This document shows positions 24,992 to 35,190 of a stretch of 64,000 bases of DNA, in pieces. This stretch comes from Triatoma infestans (taxonomy: Eukaryota; Arthropoda; Insecta; Hemiptera; Reduviidae): assembly GCA_011037195.1 (NCBI GenBank), contig JAAEAF010006696.1:1-64000 (forward strand), read 5' to 3'. The position numbers and the translations under genes are program-made. The notes beneath the pieces are model-generated. The model was not told the DNA's origin and did no database searches. It was given only the letters and a program-made list of their open reading frames with translations. Position 1 is the stretch's first letter; the number at the start of each line of letters is the position of its first letter.

Positions 24992-25554
24992 TGTAACGGC
25001 AAGAGAGAGAGCACAAGTCCGACCGAGAGAAAAACAGACTCTCTCTGGTACTCTCTGACTTAAGCAGGCTAGAGGGGGGAGAACCTGTATATAAGCCAGT
25101 GAAAGATCTAGACATCTATCTATCAGATTCAACCATACATCGCATCGTGTCATATCTCTACTTTCACCTTTTATTCTATAAAATCATTACAAGTCCAGTA
25201 CAGTTAGTGTAAACTTATAGCTACATTATAACACTGTTGATGAGGAGAGAATTTAGGTTAGATCAACTCCATTGATGAGGAGAGAAATAGGGATTGATTA
25301 ATTAGACGTATGGTTATAAGTCTACACAAACTGCACGGGACTAGTAATGATTTTATAGAATAAAGGTTAGAATAGAGTTATGACACGATGATATGACACG
25401 GTGCGATGTATGGTTGAATCTGATAGATAGATGTCTAGATCTTTCACTGGCTTATATACAGGTTCTCCTCACCCTAGCCTGCTTAAGTCACAGAGTACCA
25501 GAGAGTGGCTGTTTTTCTCTCAGTCGGGCTTGTGTTCTCTCTCTTGCCGTTACA
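24992..25554. mobile_element. Two solo LTRs joined head to head (inverted repeat)
   Basis: A minus-strand LTR copy (24992-25234, truncated at its 5' end) abuts a plus-strand copy (25235-25554). The outer ends are TGTAACGGCAAGAGAGAG and its exact complement CTCTCTCTTGCCGTTACA. The pair is flanked by 'agat' on both sides (24988-24991 and 25555-25558). Each arm has a conserved TATA segment ('tatatacaggttctcc') and an 'ataaaggt'-like block. Related LTRs lie at 29696-29772/35021-35190, 53104-53454, 53576-53882 and 55172-55482. It ends about 105 bp from the 3' end of protease gene 1. Confidence 0.7.
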
Positions 25555-25659
25555 AGATTCTAATAATTTAGCCAAATTCTTATTTCTTACATTATTTTAT
25601 TCAAAAATTTGAAAGGAATCTTCAATAAACTTCATTTTATTAAATTTACTTCTTTCGTA

Positions 25660-26568
25660 TTAACTACAGAAATATAATAATGTAAGCAAGCTAGAGGACA
25701 GATGATAATATTGTACAGTCTTCAGTTTACTGGCACGATTATATATATTATCAGAATTATCTCTTAATACACGTTCAAACCAAAAAAAATTTGGTTGAAG
25801 TTTTGAAAATAAATAATAGAATTCAGATTGACCACAAACATTTCCCTGTAATTCCTCCATTGCTTGAAGTTTGTCATAACAATATGAATATGGTGTAGCT
25901 TGTGAAGTTACGGCTACTCCTTTTTTATCGCATACCAAAACAGACCCTGAATCACCATAACAAGGTGAATCACCTGATTCAAGTCCATTAGCACACAATA
26001 TTGATTTATTTGATATACAGCCACAATCCATACGAACAAGCAATTTGGAATAATGCAATCTTGAATTGCCAAAAATATTATTGCCATAACCGGCTAACGT
26101 ACATGTTCTGATGGGTATATTCGGCCATTCTCTTGTATCCATTTTTAATAGTTGTACAGAGCGTGATAATGTTGCAGGTCTTGTTAATTTTATTAAAGCT
26201 ACATCATATTTAGCTGATTTGGATATATCAGGATCAGAATAAGATTGCAAATAACGTGGATGCACGTATACACTATGAGCTTTAATATAATAAAGGGCTA
26301 TACGACTATCTGTTGCACCAAGGGCAATATAAAGTTGTGTTACATCCTCATCAATTATACAATGTCCAGCAGAGATCACCCATTGTGGGTGGACTAATGC
26401 GCCAGTACAGCCAAATGGTGCTAAGTAAACTGTATATGGTACTGACCTTATATTTATTTCTGTACCAGCATATGTCCTATTCTCATAATCTTTACATTTA
26501 ACAGTTGACAAAAACAATGTAAAAAATAAAAAAACTATAAACTTAGGAAAAAATTTGGCGGCTATCAT
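25660..26568 (-). CDS. Secreted chymotrypsin-fold serine protease (S1), paralog 1
   Basis: A single-exon 302-residue protein. Residues 1-24 form a signal peptide (FIVFLFFTLFLS core). Arg31 precedes Thr-Tyr-Ala-Gly at the position of the usual activation cleavage Arg/Ile-Val-Gly-Gly. The catalytic triad is visible: His69 in SAGHC, Asp122 in YDVALIKL and Ser207 in GDSGS. Cysteines for the four core disulfides of the fold are present at 54/70, 156/213, 182/192 and 203/230, plus extras at 184 and 245. Pocket residues 189-190 are Ser-Pro, so chymotrypsin-like or narrow specificity is more likely than trypsin-like. Residues 276-302 (YNRASKL then a hydrophobic tail) could be a membrane or GPI signal. 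A TATA-like 'ctatataat' lies about 30 bp upstream. It is probably active after processing; the substrate is unknown. Confidence 0.88.
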   Translation of the reverse strand: MIAAKFFPKFIVFLFFTLFLSTVKCKDYENRTYAGTEINIRSVPYTVYLAPFGCTGALVHPQWVISAGHCIIDEDVTQLYIALGATDSRIALYYIKAHSVYVHPRYLQSYSDPDISKSAKYDVALIKLTRPATLSRSVQLLKMDTREWPNIPIRTCTLAGYGNNIFGNSRLHYSKLLVRMDCGCISNKSILCANGLESGDSPCYGDSGSVLVCDKKGVAVTSQATPYSYCYDKLQAMEELQGNVCGQSEFYYLFSKLQPNFFWFERVLRDNSDNIYNRASKLKTVQYYHLSSSLLTLLYFCS

Positions 26569-26595
26569 ATTTACAATAATTTAATTAAAAGGAAA

Positions 26596-26604
26596 ATTAT
26601 ATAG
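26596..26604 (-). promoter_or_regulatory. TATA-like element upstream of protease paralog 1
   Basis: On the minus strand 'attatatag' reads as ctatataat about 30 bp before the ATG, with a CACGTG word just upstream (about 26610-26616). The surrounding AT-richness makes chance occurrence possible. Confidence 0.3.
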
Positions 26605-26963
26605 TCATCACGTGTTTAGCTTAAACATAAAAAATTATATATATAAAAAAAAAAAACAGATCATATTTTAATTTATATTTATCATTACAGAAATGGGCAA
26701 AATAAAAAATCTTATTAAAAATTAAATTTTTAATAATTCAGCAAATTAGTTTTAAATTAATCAAAAAATTAATAATAAAAAATTTAATTAATTTAATTGG
26801 TAATTTTAATTGATTTAGTTGAATCTGATTGATGAAATTATACGGATTTAAACAGATTTCATTGAAATTGATTTAGTTAAATTGAATTTAGTTTATTAAA
26901 ATAAAAAAAAAAATTAATTTAGTCGCATCTATCATTCAGTAAATTAGTTTTAAAAACAACTAA

Positions 26964-27802
26964 TCTATATATATATAAAAATTCAGCATCCGTATGTTTG
27001 TGGCCGCAAAACTCGAAAAGTAGTCGATGGATTGACTTGAAATTTTTTACACAATGTTGCATTTCTATATAAGAGTGTTTATATATACTTTTTACTCCGA
27101 AGTTTCCACGGAAATGGGAAATTCCGAGCTAAAATCCGTTCAAACGGCCATATTGCGTTAGCACTTGCTACTTCAGATATTGCTGCTACGTTGATGGAAG
27201 GAGGTAGAACAGCGCATTCTGCTCATAAACTGTCATGGCTTAAGCATGAACTTCACAGAAAACCCAACATGTAACATTTCTAAAACATCAGGAATGGGAA
27301 AGGTTCTTCGGGCGTGCAAAATCATTGTATGGGATGAGTGTACAATGGCTTATAAGAAGTCATTGGAAGCATTAGACCATACATTGAAAGACTTGCGAAA
27401 TAATCAGGTTCCATTTGGTGGAGCATTGGTGTTACTAGCCGGTGACTTCAGGCAAACGCTTCCAGTGATACCTCGCTCAACACCAGCTGATGAATTGCAT
27501 GCCTGTTTGAAATATTCAATTCTCTGGAGCACAGTAAAAAAATTCATTTAACAACGAATATGAGAGTTCAACTTCAAAACGATCCAACAGCTGCCATATT
27601 TTCAAGATAATTACTTGAACTTGGTAACGGCACTGCTCCTACAAATCCGGAAACGGGAAAAATCACCTTTCCAACATGGTACATTCAAAAGAAGAATTAG
27701 TAGACAGGATATTCTAAAGCGTCGAAACAAATTATCAAAATCACGCATGGTTAAGCCTAAAAATCAGACTGAGCTATAGCGAAGCGTGGTCTGGTTAGCT
27801 AG
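26964..27802 (+). mobile_element. Helitron, internally deleted
   Basis: It begins with TCTATATATATATAAAA after A26963 and ends with GGTTAGCTAG before T27803, giving the A|T insertion and TC..CTAG termini of Helitrons. The 3' region 'agcgaagcgtggtctgg' matches the usual GC-rich subterminal segment. The interior carries part of a Pif1-type helicase. No duplication of the target is seen, as expected for rolling-circle transposition. Confidence 0.8.
27140..27720 (+). pseudogene. Helitron Pif1-type helicase fragment
   Basis: Frame-shifted blocks read ALATSDIAATLMEGGRTAHSA (27160-27225), then, in the open stretch 27246-27551, CKIIVWDECTMAYK (Walker B, DE at about residues 32-33) and GALVLLAGDFRQTLPVIPR. 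After a stop the block LTTNMRVQLQNDP continues. This is the middle of a Helitron RepHel helicase. The Walker A loop and the Rep nuclease are absent, so it is inactive. Confidence 0.75.
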
Positions 27803-27837
27803 TTATTAATAATAATAATAATAATAAAAAATTAGTT

Positions 27838-28269
27838 TGTAACAACCCAATGCCGAGCAGAGCCGGACGCTACCGATGAGTACCGAATTCACCAACCATC
27901 TCCTCTACAAACAATATCCATTGTAACAACCCAATGCACACCAGCCGAGCAGAGCCGAACGCTACCGATGAATACCGAATTTGCCACACTTCTCCTGTTA
28001 AGACATACAGCACACAGTAAAAACATATATAAGGAGTTGCACTAGGCAGCAGCGAGCGAGCTCAACAGGGACAACCGGCCCAAGTGTACTAGCAAACCTA
28101 CATACTTGTAAAGAACTAAGTATAAGCTGAACTCTTACTCTTCCTCAAAAGGGCGTTTTCAACCTTGGGAGGAACTAAGGTTGCTCTCTCCATGAAGCGG
28201 ATCACCACCAGTCTTTATTAAATTAATATATGTTGTTTAAAACAAAGTTCCAAAAGTTTCTTCGTTACA
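27838..28269 (+). mobile_element. Solo LTR with 5' partial duplication
   Basis: Bounded by TGTAACAACC and CGTTACA, with a TATA box ('acatatataaggag', about 28024-28037) and a polyadenylation-like AT stretch near 28215. The first ~84 bp (27838-27921) are repeated from 27922, each starting TGTAACAACCCAATGC. No internal retroviral-type genes accompany it. No clear target duplication is visible. It sits directly after the Helitron. Confidence 0.6.
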
Positions 28270-28514
28270 AGGAACCCCATGTTAGTCACATTCTATACGC
28301 ATAACTACTGCATCTTAGCTTCTGCTCAGCTGAGTTGTTATAAGGTGATTTGTTAAAAAATTTTTAGCTTAATCATAAGGTATGTAATGGTTCATGTAAT
28401 ACTAGTTTCACGATATCTATATTGTTAGAGAATATTTGTATATTCTTCATATTAAAGAGTAGGTCGCAAGTAGTTGCTCTTTAAATAATATATTCCTTTT
28501 TGTGTTTAATTAAA

Positions 28515-28900
28515 TGATGATAATTTATAAAAAAAAAATTAGGTGGCTATTATATTTTAAATAATAAAAAAAAAAAAATAATATACTTATCATATGTTTA
28601 AATTAAAATAAAAATTATAATTAAAAAAAAAACGATCATATTTTAACTTATATTTAGGATTACAGAAATCAGGCAAAATTAAAAAATCAACTAAAAATTA
28701 AATTAAATAATATGAAATTAATCAATTAACAAATTAATTTTAAATTTATTCAAAATTAATACAAAATTTAATTAATATTAAGTACAAAATTAATATTTTA
28801 AGTACCAAATTCAAATTAATACAAAAACTAATAATAAAAAATATTAGTTAATTAAATATTAGTAATTTCAATTATTGATTTTAGTTGAAACTCCATTACT
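28515..28900 (-). pseudogene. Relic of a sixth protease paralog: start codon region and upstream DNA
   Basis: The plus-strand segment at 28534-28566 aligns with the 5' end and leader of paralog 1 (26548-26580). Both read 'aaaaaaatt.gg.ggctat.atatt'. Similarity continues into the upstream region, e.g. 'gatcatattttaa.ttatattta..attacagaaat.ggcaaaat' (26660-26705 versus 28635-28680). On the minus strand the start codon is ATA and the fifth codon is a stop. The rest of the gene is missing. This indicates a duplicated protease locus reduced to its promoter and first codons. Confidence 0.5.
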
Positions 28901-29346
28901 ATGTTTGATGTCCTTTTGTTGGTGACATTTCCCGCATAACGGAGAGGGTCTCTGTTTAATTTTATATTATCGGCAAGCACCGCAAACCTACCTGGCTGGA
29001 TTTCAAATCTAATTATTGTTGCCGCCACATTATTTATAGCTGGCTCTTAAGCCTCCGACAGTAAACACATTCCCCTTGTAAAATGCTCCCATATCGGAAT
29101 GCTATACTCTAGCTGCCACATGTTCAAGTGTGTTTGACGTCTGTCAGAGGGAGTTTTATGTGGATCGTTTTCCCCAAGAATTTGGCAACTTCTTTAGCCA
29201 AACCGTCTGCGATTTCATTGTATCTTTCGCTTTCTTTTTGATTATTATAATATCAAGAAGTTCTAATATTTCCAAGACAATGTGTTTATAAAGGGAAGGT
29301 TGTATTGAATTGGTCATTTTTATTGTCGCTCAATAATTTTTTTTCC
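28901..29346. other. Intergenic, weak LINE-like debris
   Basis: More GC-balanced than the flanks and possibly a decayed RNase H region on the minus strand (around 28960-29220), but no motif block is clear enough to call. Confidence 0.25.
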
Positions 29347-29568
29347 TTTTTTTTTTTTTTTTTTAATTTAAGTCGCGTCAACATATATGGTCATTGGCGG
29401 CCTCCGGACAGTGTTCTTTCTTTGCAGAAAACACTGCCCATCACCGGACAGTGAGCTGTAGAGACTCCTACAAAGAGAAAAATCTAAGTGCAGCTCAGCT
29501 GGACTTGAACCCGGGTCCTCCGTGTAAGAGTTCAGTAAGCTAACCACTTAGCTGTTCCCTTTCCTATC
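29347..29568 (-). repeat. tRNA-derived SINE, copy A
   Basis: On the minus strand it starts with 'gggaacagctaagtggttag' and carries a B-box-like GGGTTCAAGTCC, the two internal promoter parts of a tRNA-derived head. A shared body follows ('ctgtccggtgatgggcagtg', 'ggccgccaatgaccat') and a terminal poly(A) run (poly-T on the plus strand at 29347-29366). The same arrangement recurs at 36541, 47486 and 54070. SINEs are copied by LINE machinery; none of this is protein-coding. Confidence 0.75.
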
Positions 29569-29695
29569 GTTCAGTATTAAAAAAAAAAAATTATGCCACA
29601 AAATTCTTAGGGAGAGGAAGCTGTAATGATCTTGGATTGATTAAAAAAGAAGCATTGGATCTGTTTCATTAAAGTTTTTTTATAAAAAAAATTTA

Positions 29696-29772
29696 TGCTA
29701 CGGCAAGAGAGAGAGAACACAGGCCCGACCGAGAGAAAAAAGGCCTTCTCTGGTACTCTTTCTCTTAAGCAG
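29696..29772 (-). mobile_element. LTR, distal part, split by the R1-clade LINE
   Basis: Matches the end of the 24992-25234 LTR ('cggcaagagagagag.acac', 'ccgaccgagagaaaaa'). It breaks off at 'cttaagcag', where the LINE begins. The other half lies at 35021-35190. Confidence 0.65.
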
Positions 29773-30026
29773 GGGTGGGCTGTTGTATGCAGCCACCTGG
29801 GGTGTAGCGTCCCCACGGGTTACCGTAGCCCAGTACACCATACACAATGCACCAAAACAATACACATCAATACATATTCACAGTACACTGACACATTATA
29901 CAAAGGTCACCACAGTACACACCTTAGGGCCACCCCTAAGTTAGGACGGTCAGTACTCGCATTCGTGCTTGTATATGCGGGCTCCCCGTCCGCACCTGGC
30001 CGAGGGGCGCCCATGTTTCTCTCCGC

Positions 30027-31904
30027 ATGGATGAAACAGAGGCTCGGGGAAGACCGCAGCTGGAGGTTGAGGTGAACGTCTACCTGCGGGATTCGGGATC
30101 CAACACGCCTCTTTGCTGTGAATCGGAGCCGAGCGAACTGGGGTTTGGGGAAATAGCATGCCTCAAACTAGGGGAAACACCTGTGCCAGCTCAGCTGGCC
30201 AGGAGGTGGTGTAGAGGAGGCTTCCCGGAAGGCCTACGGAACCATCGGCGGCTGCCACTGGGTCTGGTGCGCAGTGCAAAGATGGGAAAGGACGACTGGA
30301 ACGGAAGTGCTCTTCTATGGAGCGCAGGGATAGCGGGAGGCGGAATGCTGGCTGTTGCCTCGGCTATGGTCCGAGAACGCGACCCTGTGCCTGAATGGGG
30401 GCAAATACCCAAACATATCATGGATGGTAAAATAACAAGACCATTGGCGAATGGGGGGGAAGATGATAGTGGAGAAGGTAAAAACCCGTTTGAGAAGAGG
30501 GCTAAACTGCAGAGGACACCCCCTCTGGTGACCAGTTTAGCTGCTACGGGAGAAAAAGGGAAAGTAGACGCAGCACGCGCAGCGGAAAGAACGGTAGGAG
30601 ATTCGGGGAGGGCAAGTGCGAAAGGAGGATTATCTACACCTACCTGGCAGAATAGTCCAGCCCAGGAGAAGAGGGAGAAATATCGTAAGGAGGAGGAGTT
30701 GCACTGGAACAGATGCAAGACTATCCTCAGGAAAATGCAGGAGATTACCTGTAAGCAGAAGAATGTTAGCTTAAACATTAAAAAGGCTCTGATTGAGATG
30801 GAAGAGGCGATGGAGGCTGTGGACTGTAACCGAAAGGCCTGGAAAGCAGCTGGTAGAAGCCCTCAGGAGCAAGTGCAGGGGTTGACGCGTGCGACGCAGA
30901 CCCCGGCGATAAAAAAAAATCCGGCGGAGACGCCGATTGCTGGCGGTAGTAAAAGGGTTGCCTCTAGCCCGGCGGAACGACCGTGGACCACGGAGAAGAA
31001 AAGGAAAGAAGAGGGGACTCCTGATGGGTGGGCGGTCGCCCAGTCAAAAAAGGTCCGTAGGCGGGACAAAAAGGAGGCCATGGTAAATGAAGAGCGGGAA
31101 GAGAGCCCCGGAAGTAATAAAAAGAGGAAAAAAAAGAAGAAAAAGAAAACGACCCGACCGACCAAAGTCAGACCTGACGCGTTGCTGATTAAGCCAACGG
31201 AGGGTAGGACATATGCGGAGGTGCTCGGGGAAATACGAAAGAAGGCCAGCCCGGAGAGGGCGAGCACAGACGTCAAGGCGATCCAGCGAACGAGGGCAGG
31301 GGACGTCCTTCTGGAATTGAGCGCAAATCCGTCAGATAAGAAGGGTTTCACGGATGTATTGAGGACCATCCTTGGGGATCGGGCAACGATACGTAGCCTT
31401 GAACCTATGGACACCCTGGAGATTAGGGACATGGATAGCCTTACGACAGAAGATGAGGTGCGGGAGGCCATCTTGAGGGAGATTGGAGAGCTGACCGGCG
31501 AATTGAGGGTCATGGTCACCAAGACGAATGCCAGAGAGCAGAGAATGGCTATCGTGGTACTTGCCGCACGGGGAGCCAGTAAGTTGATGAAGACCGGCCG
31601 TATTAAAATAGGGTGGATCAACTGCAGGATAAGGCGTAGGGTCGAAGTGATTCGATGCTATGCCTGCTTTGGCTTCGGTCATCGGCAGACAGATTGCAGG
31701 GGTCCGGATAGAAAGAGGTTAGGAATTTGTATCCAGTGCGGACAGGAGGGTCATGTGAAGAAGGAGTGCAGAGAGGAACCGAAATGCGTTCTGTGTGAAG
31801 AGCGCGGTTTAGGTACGGAGGCACTAAAACATGTCCTCGGGACAGGAGGATGCCCAACATTTAGAGAAGCATTGGATGAGAAACGTAAAAATAGTGGATT
31901 ATGA
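30027..31904 (+). CDS. R1-clade LINE ORF1 protein (gag-like, zinc knuckles)
   Basis: An open 625-residue frame. The N-terminal half is low-complexity and charged; a Lys-rich run lies at about residues 362-375 (KKRKKKKKKK), which could serve nuclear entry or RNA binding. The C-terminus carries two canonical CX2CX4HX4C knuckles (CYACFGFGHRQTDC at about 546-559 and CIQCGQEGHVKKEC at about 570-583). A third, wider CX2C..H..C follows at about 588-610. In this family ORF1 packages the element RNA. The stop TGA overlaps the ORF2 start as ATGA (31901-31904), suggesting coupled translation. The frame is intact; the true start could be a later Met. Confidence 0.85.
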   Translation: MDETEARGRPQLEVEVNVYLRDSGSNTPLCCESEPSELGFGEIACLKLGETPVPAQLARRWCRGGFPEGLRNHRRLPLGLVRSAKMGKDDWNGSALLWSAGIAGGGMLAVASAMVRERDPVPEWGQIPKHIMDGKITRPLANGGEDDSGEGKNPFEKRAKLQRTPPLVTSLAATGEKGKVDAARAAERTVGDSGRASAKGGLSTPTWQNSPAQEKREKYRKEEELHWNRCKTILRKMQEITCKQKNVSLNIKKALIEMEEAMEAVDCNRKAWKAAGRSPQEQVQGLTRATQTPAIKKNPAETPIAGGSKRVASSPAERPWTTEKKRKEEGTPDGWAVAQSKKVRRRDKKEAMVNEEREESPGSNKKRKKKKKKKTTRPTKVRPDALLIKPTEGRTYAEVLGEIRKKASPERASTDVKAIQRTRAGDVLLELSANPSDKKGFTDVLRTILGDRATIRSLEPMDTLEIRDMDSLTTEDEVREAILREIGELTGELRVMVTKTNAREQRMAIVVLAARGASKLMKTGRIKIGWINCRIRRRVEVIRCYACFGFGHRQTDCRGPDRKRLGICIQCGQEGHVKKECREEPKCVLCEERGLGTEALKHVLGTGGCPTFREALDEKRKNSGL

Positions 31905-34904
31905 GGATCCTGCAGGGGAATCTCCATCGAAGCAGAACTGCGGATGCTCTGTTGGATCAACTAAGTCTGGACAAGAGACCTGACATTGTGTTGATTAGTG
32001 AGCAGTACCGTAATAGAGAGAGATCCGACTGGTATGCTGATGTTCTCGGAACGGCAGCGATCTGGATACCGGAGACAGGGACCGCTCACGTGATGAGGCA
32101 TGGTGCCGGATGTGGGTTTGTCTGGGTTATGAATGGAGGTATTACTTATGTAAGCTGCTACCTCAGCCCGAATGTGAACATTCTCGAATTCAGAGAATTA
32201 GTGGACGGGATTGAGGACTTCACGCGGGAGCTGGAGGGTGCGGCTGTAGTCGCTGGGGACTTCAACGCCAGGGCGGTGGAGTGGGGTATGAATACCACGG
32301 ATTCCAGAGGAAGATATATCCTCGAAATGGCAGCTAGGACAGGGCTTACGGTGGCTAACGTGGGTAACACACCCAGTTTTTGAAGACCCGGCCAGTCAGG
32401 GACGATTCCTGATATCACCCTGGTGTCAGACCGCCTAGAACGGGAGGTGGTGGGGTGGAGAGTGATTGAGGATTACACTGGCAGCGACCATCAATATATC
32501 ACCTTCGATTTGTCCCCTGGGCATCGCGCGGTGACATATAATCAGGGGGGTACGAATGGATGGAAGGTAGATAAGATGGATGACACGATTCTGTCAGAGG
32601 TTATTGAAAGTGAACACGGTGCGGTGGTAAATATGGGAGGCACGACGGAGGACATTGTTGGCGCCACCATGCGGCTGATACGGCGGGCATGTGATATGGC
32701 CATGCCGAGGAAGAGTAAGAGCCGTAGAGGGAGGACCCCGGTTTACTGGTGGACGGATGAGATCGCCGAACTCAGGAGGAGATGCCTACGACTTAGGAGA
32801 GCAGTCACCAGGGCTAGGAGAAGAAATAGGAATACGGGAGAGGAAGAGTACTTGGAGTTTAATCAGGCGAGGCGGTACCTCAAGCGGGCAATAATAGAAA
32901 GTAAGCGCCTAAGTGGGAGGCTCTGCGGGAGGAAGTAGATCAGGATCCGTGGGGAGTGGGTTACAGAATAGTGACGCGCAGATTAAAGGCCCAATCACCT
33001 GGACACATGCTAGATCCGGCCCAGATGGACGGGATAGTGCGGGAATTATTCCCAACCCACCCGATTAGAGAGTGTGAACAGTATACTGCTCCGTTAGAGA
33101 ACGTACCACTGTTTGCTACGGTAGATTTAGAAGAAGCGGTGGGCTCACTCCATAATAAGAAGGCGCCAGGGCCAGATGGCATCCCGACAGAAGTACTGAA
33201 GGTGATTGCTCGGGTATGTCCACAGCTACTTCTGAAATGTATAATAGATGCCTAAGAGAAGGAGTTTTTCCTAAGAGGTGGAAGGTGCAGAGGCTGGTGT
33301 TGATCAGCAAGGAGAAGGGGGACCCGAGTCTATCGTCAGCGTACAGGCCATTGTGCCTGTTGGACACGGCAGGAAAGCTCTTCGAGAGGCTTATTAAACC
33401 CCGCTTGATCGCTTCTATAAGGGTAGCAGGGGATCTGTCCGAGAAGCAGTACGGTTTCAGAAGTGGTCGGTCTACCATTGGAGCCGTGGAAGAGGTGGTG
33501 AAAACTGCATACAGGGCACAGCTGGGGACCTGGCGTACGAGGCGGGTCGTGCTATTGGCAACGATGGATGTCCGTAATGCCTTTAATTCGGCAAGGTGGG
33601 TGGACATATTAGCGAGCCTGGAAACCGTGTTCCATACGCCGGAATACCTATTACGGGTGATACGAAGCTACCTGAGGGACAGACAGCGGCGCTATGATAC
33701 TGCGGAGGGACCCCGTAGTAGAGTTGCTACAGGGGGAGCGGCGCAGGGCTCTATCCTAGGCCCCGATCTGTGGAATGTGGCCTATGATGGCATTCTGCGA
33801 ATGGGTATGCCGGAAGACTCGTTCCTGGTGGGCTACGCGGATGATATTGCCGCGGTGGTGGTAGCCAGGGATCACGAGGTGGCACATATAAGATTGCGTC
33901 AAGTAATGCGGCGTGTCACGGCCTGGTTAGAGGAACATGGTCTGAGTTTGGCTCCGGAGAAGACGGAGATAGTGTTGCTCACTAGACGTCGGATCCCAAG
34001 TGCCTGGGGCGTCAGGATCGACGGCAGAACGTTGAAAGCTCAGAGCTCCGTCCGGTACTTGGGGGTGCATTTAGACACCAAGCTGACGTTCTGGGAGCAA
34101 GTGCGGCGCTCCAGCGAGAAGGCGGCAAGGATAACTGCGAGCTTGAGCAGGTTGATGGCTAATGTGGGAGGACCGAGGGCCAGCTGCCGCCGGCTCCTCA
34201 TGTCCGTCACAAATGGCATCCTTTTGTACGGATGCGAGGTTTGGGCTAGAGCCCTAAGAAAGAAACGACACCAGAGGCAGCTGACCGCGGTGCAGAGGAG
34301 GGGGGCTTTGAGGATCGCCAGTGCGTACCGCACTGTGTCGGGGCCTGCGGTTTTGGTGGTTGCAGGGGTAGCTCCTATCGACCTCATGGCGCAAGAGAGA
34401 TGGCAGGTCCGGGAGGTGAAGGCCGAAATTGGAGAGGCGCAGGCCAGATTGCTAGCCACGAGGACAATGTTGATGAGGTGGCAGGAGCGTTGGGAGGAGG
34501 AGCATCGCGGTAGGTGGACGGCAAGGCTCATCCCAAGCTTGGAGGAATGGGTGAGTAGAAAGCACGGCGAGGTCGATTACTTTCTCACCCAATTTCTCAC
34601 GGGACACGGTTGCTTTGCCGTTTACCTGTGTAGGGTGGGGAAGGTAGGAGACTCGGCGTGCATATACGGAGATGCCGCCAGAGACGACGCCTGCCACACC
34701 TTTTTCGTGTGTGAGATATGGGCGAGAGAAAGACGAAGGCTGGAGGCTGAAATCGGGAGGGTTACCCCGGAAACGGTGGTGAGGACCATGCTCATCCGAA
34801 GAGACTGGTGGGACAGGGTTGTTATCTTTGTCCGGACGGTTCTTCGGATGAAGATTATTGAGATGAACCGGCACCTCGACCTCCCGAGGACGGGGTCCAG
34901 CTAG
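31901..34904 (+). pseudogene. R1-clade LINE ORF2: endonuclease and reverse transcriptase, three lesions
   Basis: This starts at the ATGA overlap with ORF1. The AP-type endonuclease spans about 31901-32520, with GDFNAR (about 32259) and SDHQ (about 32481) motifs. A TGA at 32381-32383 interrupts it where related elements encode Arg, consistent with a CGA to TGA transition. Two frameshifts follow, near 32910 and near 33235. The reverse transcriptase has KAPGPDGIP (about 33163), GFRSGRST (about 33452), GSILGP and the YADD active site (33834-33845). A C-terminal Cys/His region lies at about 34610-34720. The long final frame (33216-34904) is intact. The product cannot be made whole, so the copy is dead but young. 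Confidence 0.85.
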
Positions 34905-35020
34905 TCTGGAGTGTGCCCGTTAGGGCGTATTACGAGGCACCACCCCGAAGTAATACCTTAGCAGTTCCGGTGAAAAAAAAAGAAAAAAAAAAAGAAAAAA
35001 AAAAAAAAAAAAAAAAAAAG

Positions 35021-35190
35021 AGATCTATCAGATCAACCAAACATCGCATCGTGTCATATCTCTACTCCCACCTTTTATTCTATAAAATCGTTACAAGTCC
35101 CGGGGCAGTTTGTGTAAACTTATAGCTATATTATAACAGTGCCTTCATATCTCGTCTAATTAATCAATCCCAATTTCTCTCCTCATCAAC
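35021..35190 (-). mobile_element. LTR, proximal part, split by the R1-clade LINE
   Basis: Continues the LTR begun at 29696, with 'catcgcatcgtgtcatatct', 'ataaaatcgttacaagtcc' and the terminal 'ctctcctcatcaac', the complement of the LTR 5' end. Compared with the copy at 24992-25234, the segment holding the TATA box is missing at the LINE junction. Confidence 0.65.

Larger units (their letters stand above)
29773..35019 (+). mobile_element. Nearly full-length R1-clade LINE
   Basis: A 5.25-kb GC-rich island in AT-rich DNA. It has a 5' untranslated region, ORF1 with zinc knuckles, ORF2 with AP-type endonuclease and reverse transcriptase, a 3' untranslated region and an interrupted poly(A) tail (34971-35019). 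The lack of an RNase H domain and the three-knuckle ORF1 fit the R1 clade. It sits inside an LTR, and about 50 bp of that LTR, including its TATA segment, are missing at the junction. No clear target duplication is visible. Few lesions mean a recent insertion. Confidence 0.85.

Noticed and set aside
29484..29568. Functional tRNA gene on the minus strand
   Set aside because: Box A and B words are present, but the same sequence recurs with a shared body and A-tail at four loci, so it is a SINE head; no closed cloverleaf is evident.
30191..31960. Long minus-strand ORFs (195 and 252 residues) and others opposite the LINE
   Set aside because: They are shadows of ORF1 of the R1-clade LINE in GC-rich DNA; the plus-strand frame has zinc knuckles and the minus frames have no motif.
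34040..34874. Minus-strand ORFs of 163 and 140 residues opposite the LINE ORF2
   Set aside because: Shadows of the reverse transcriptase frame.
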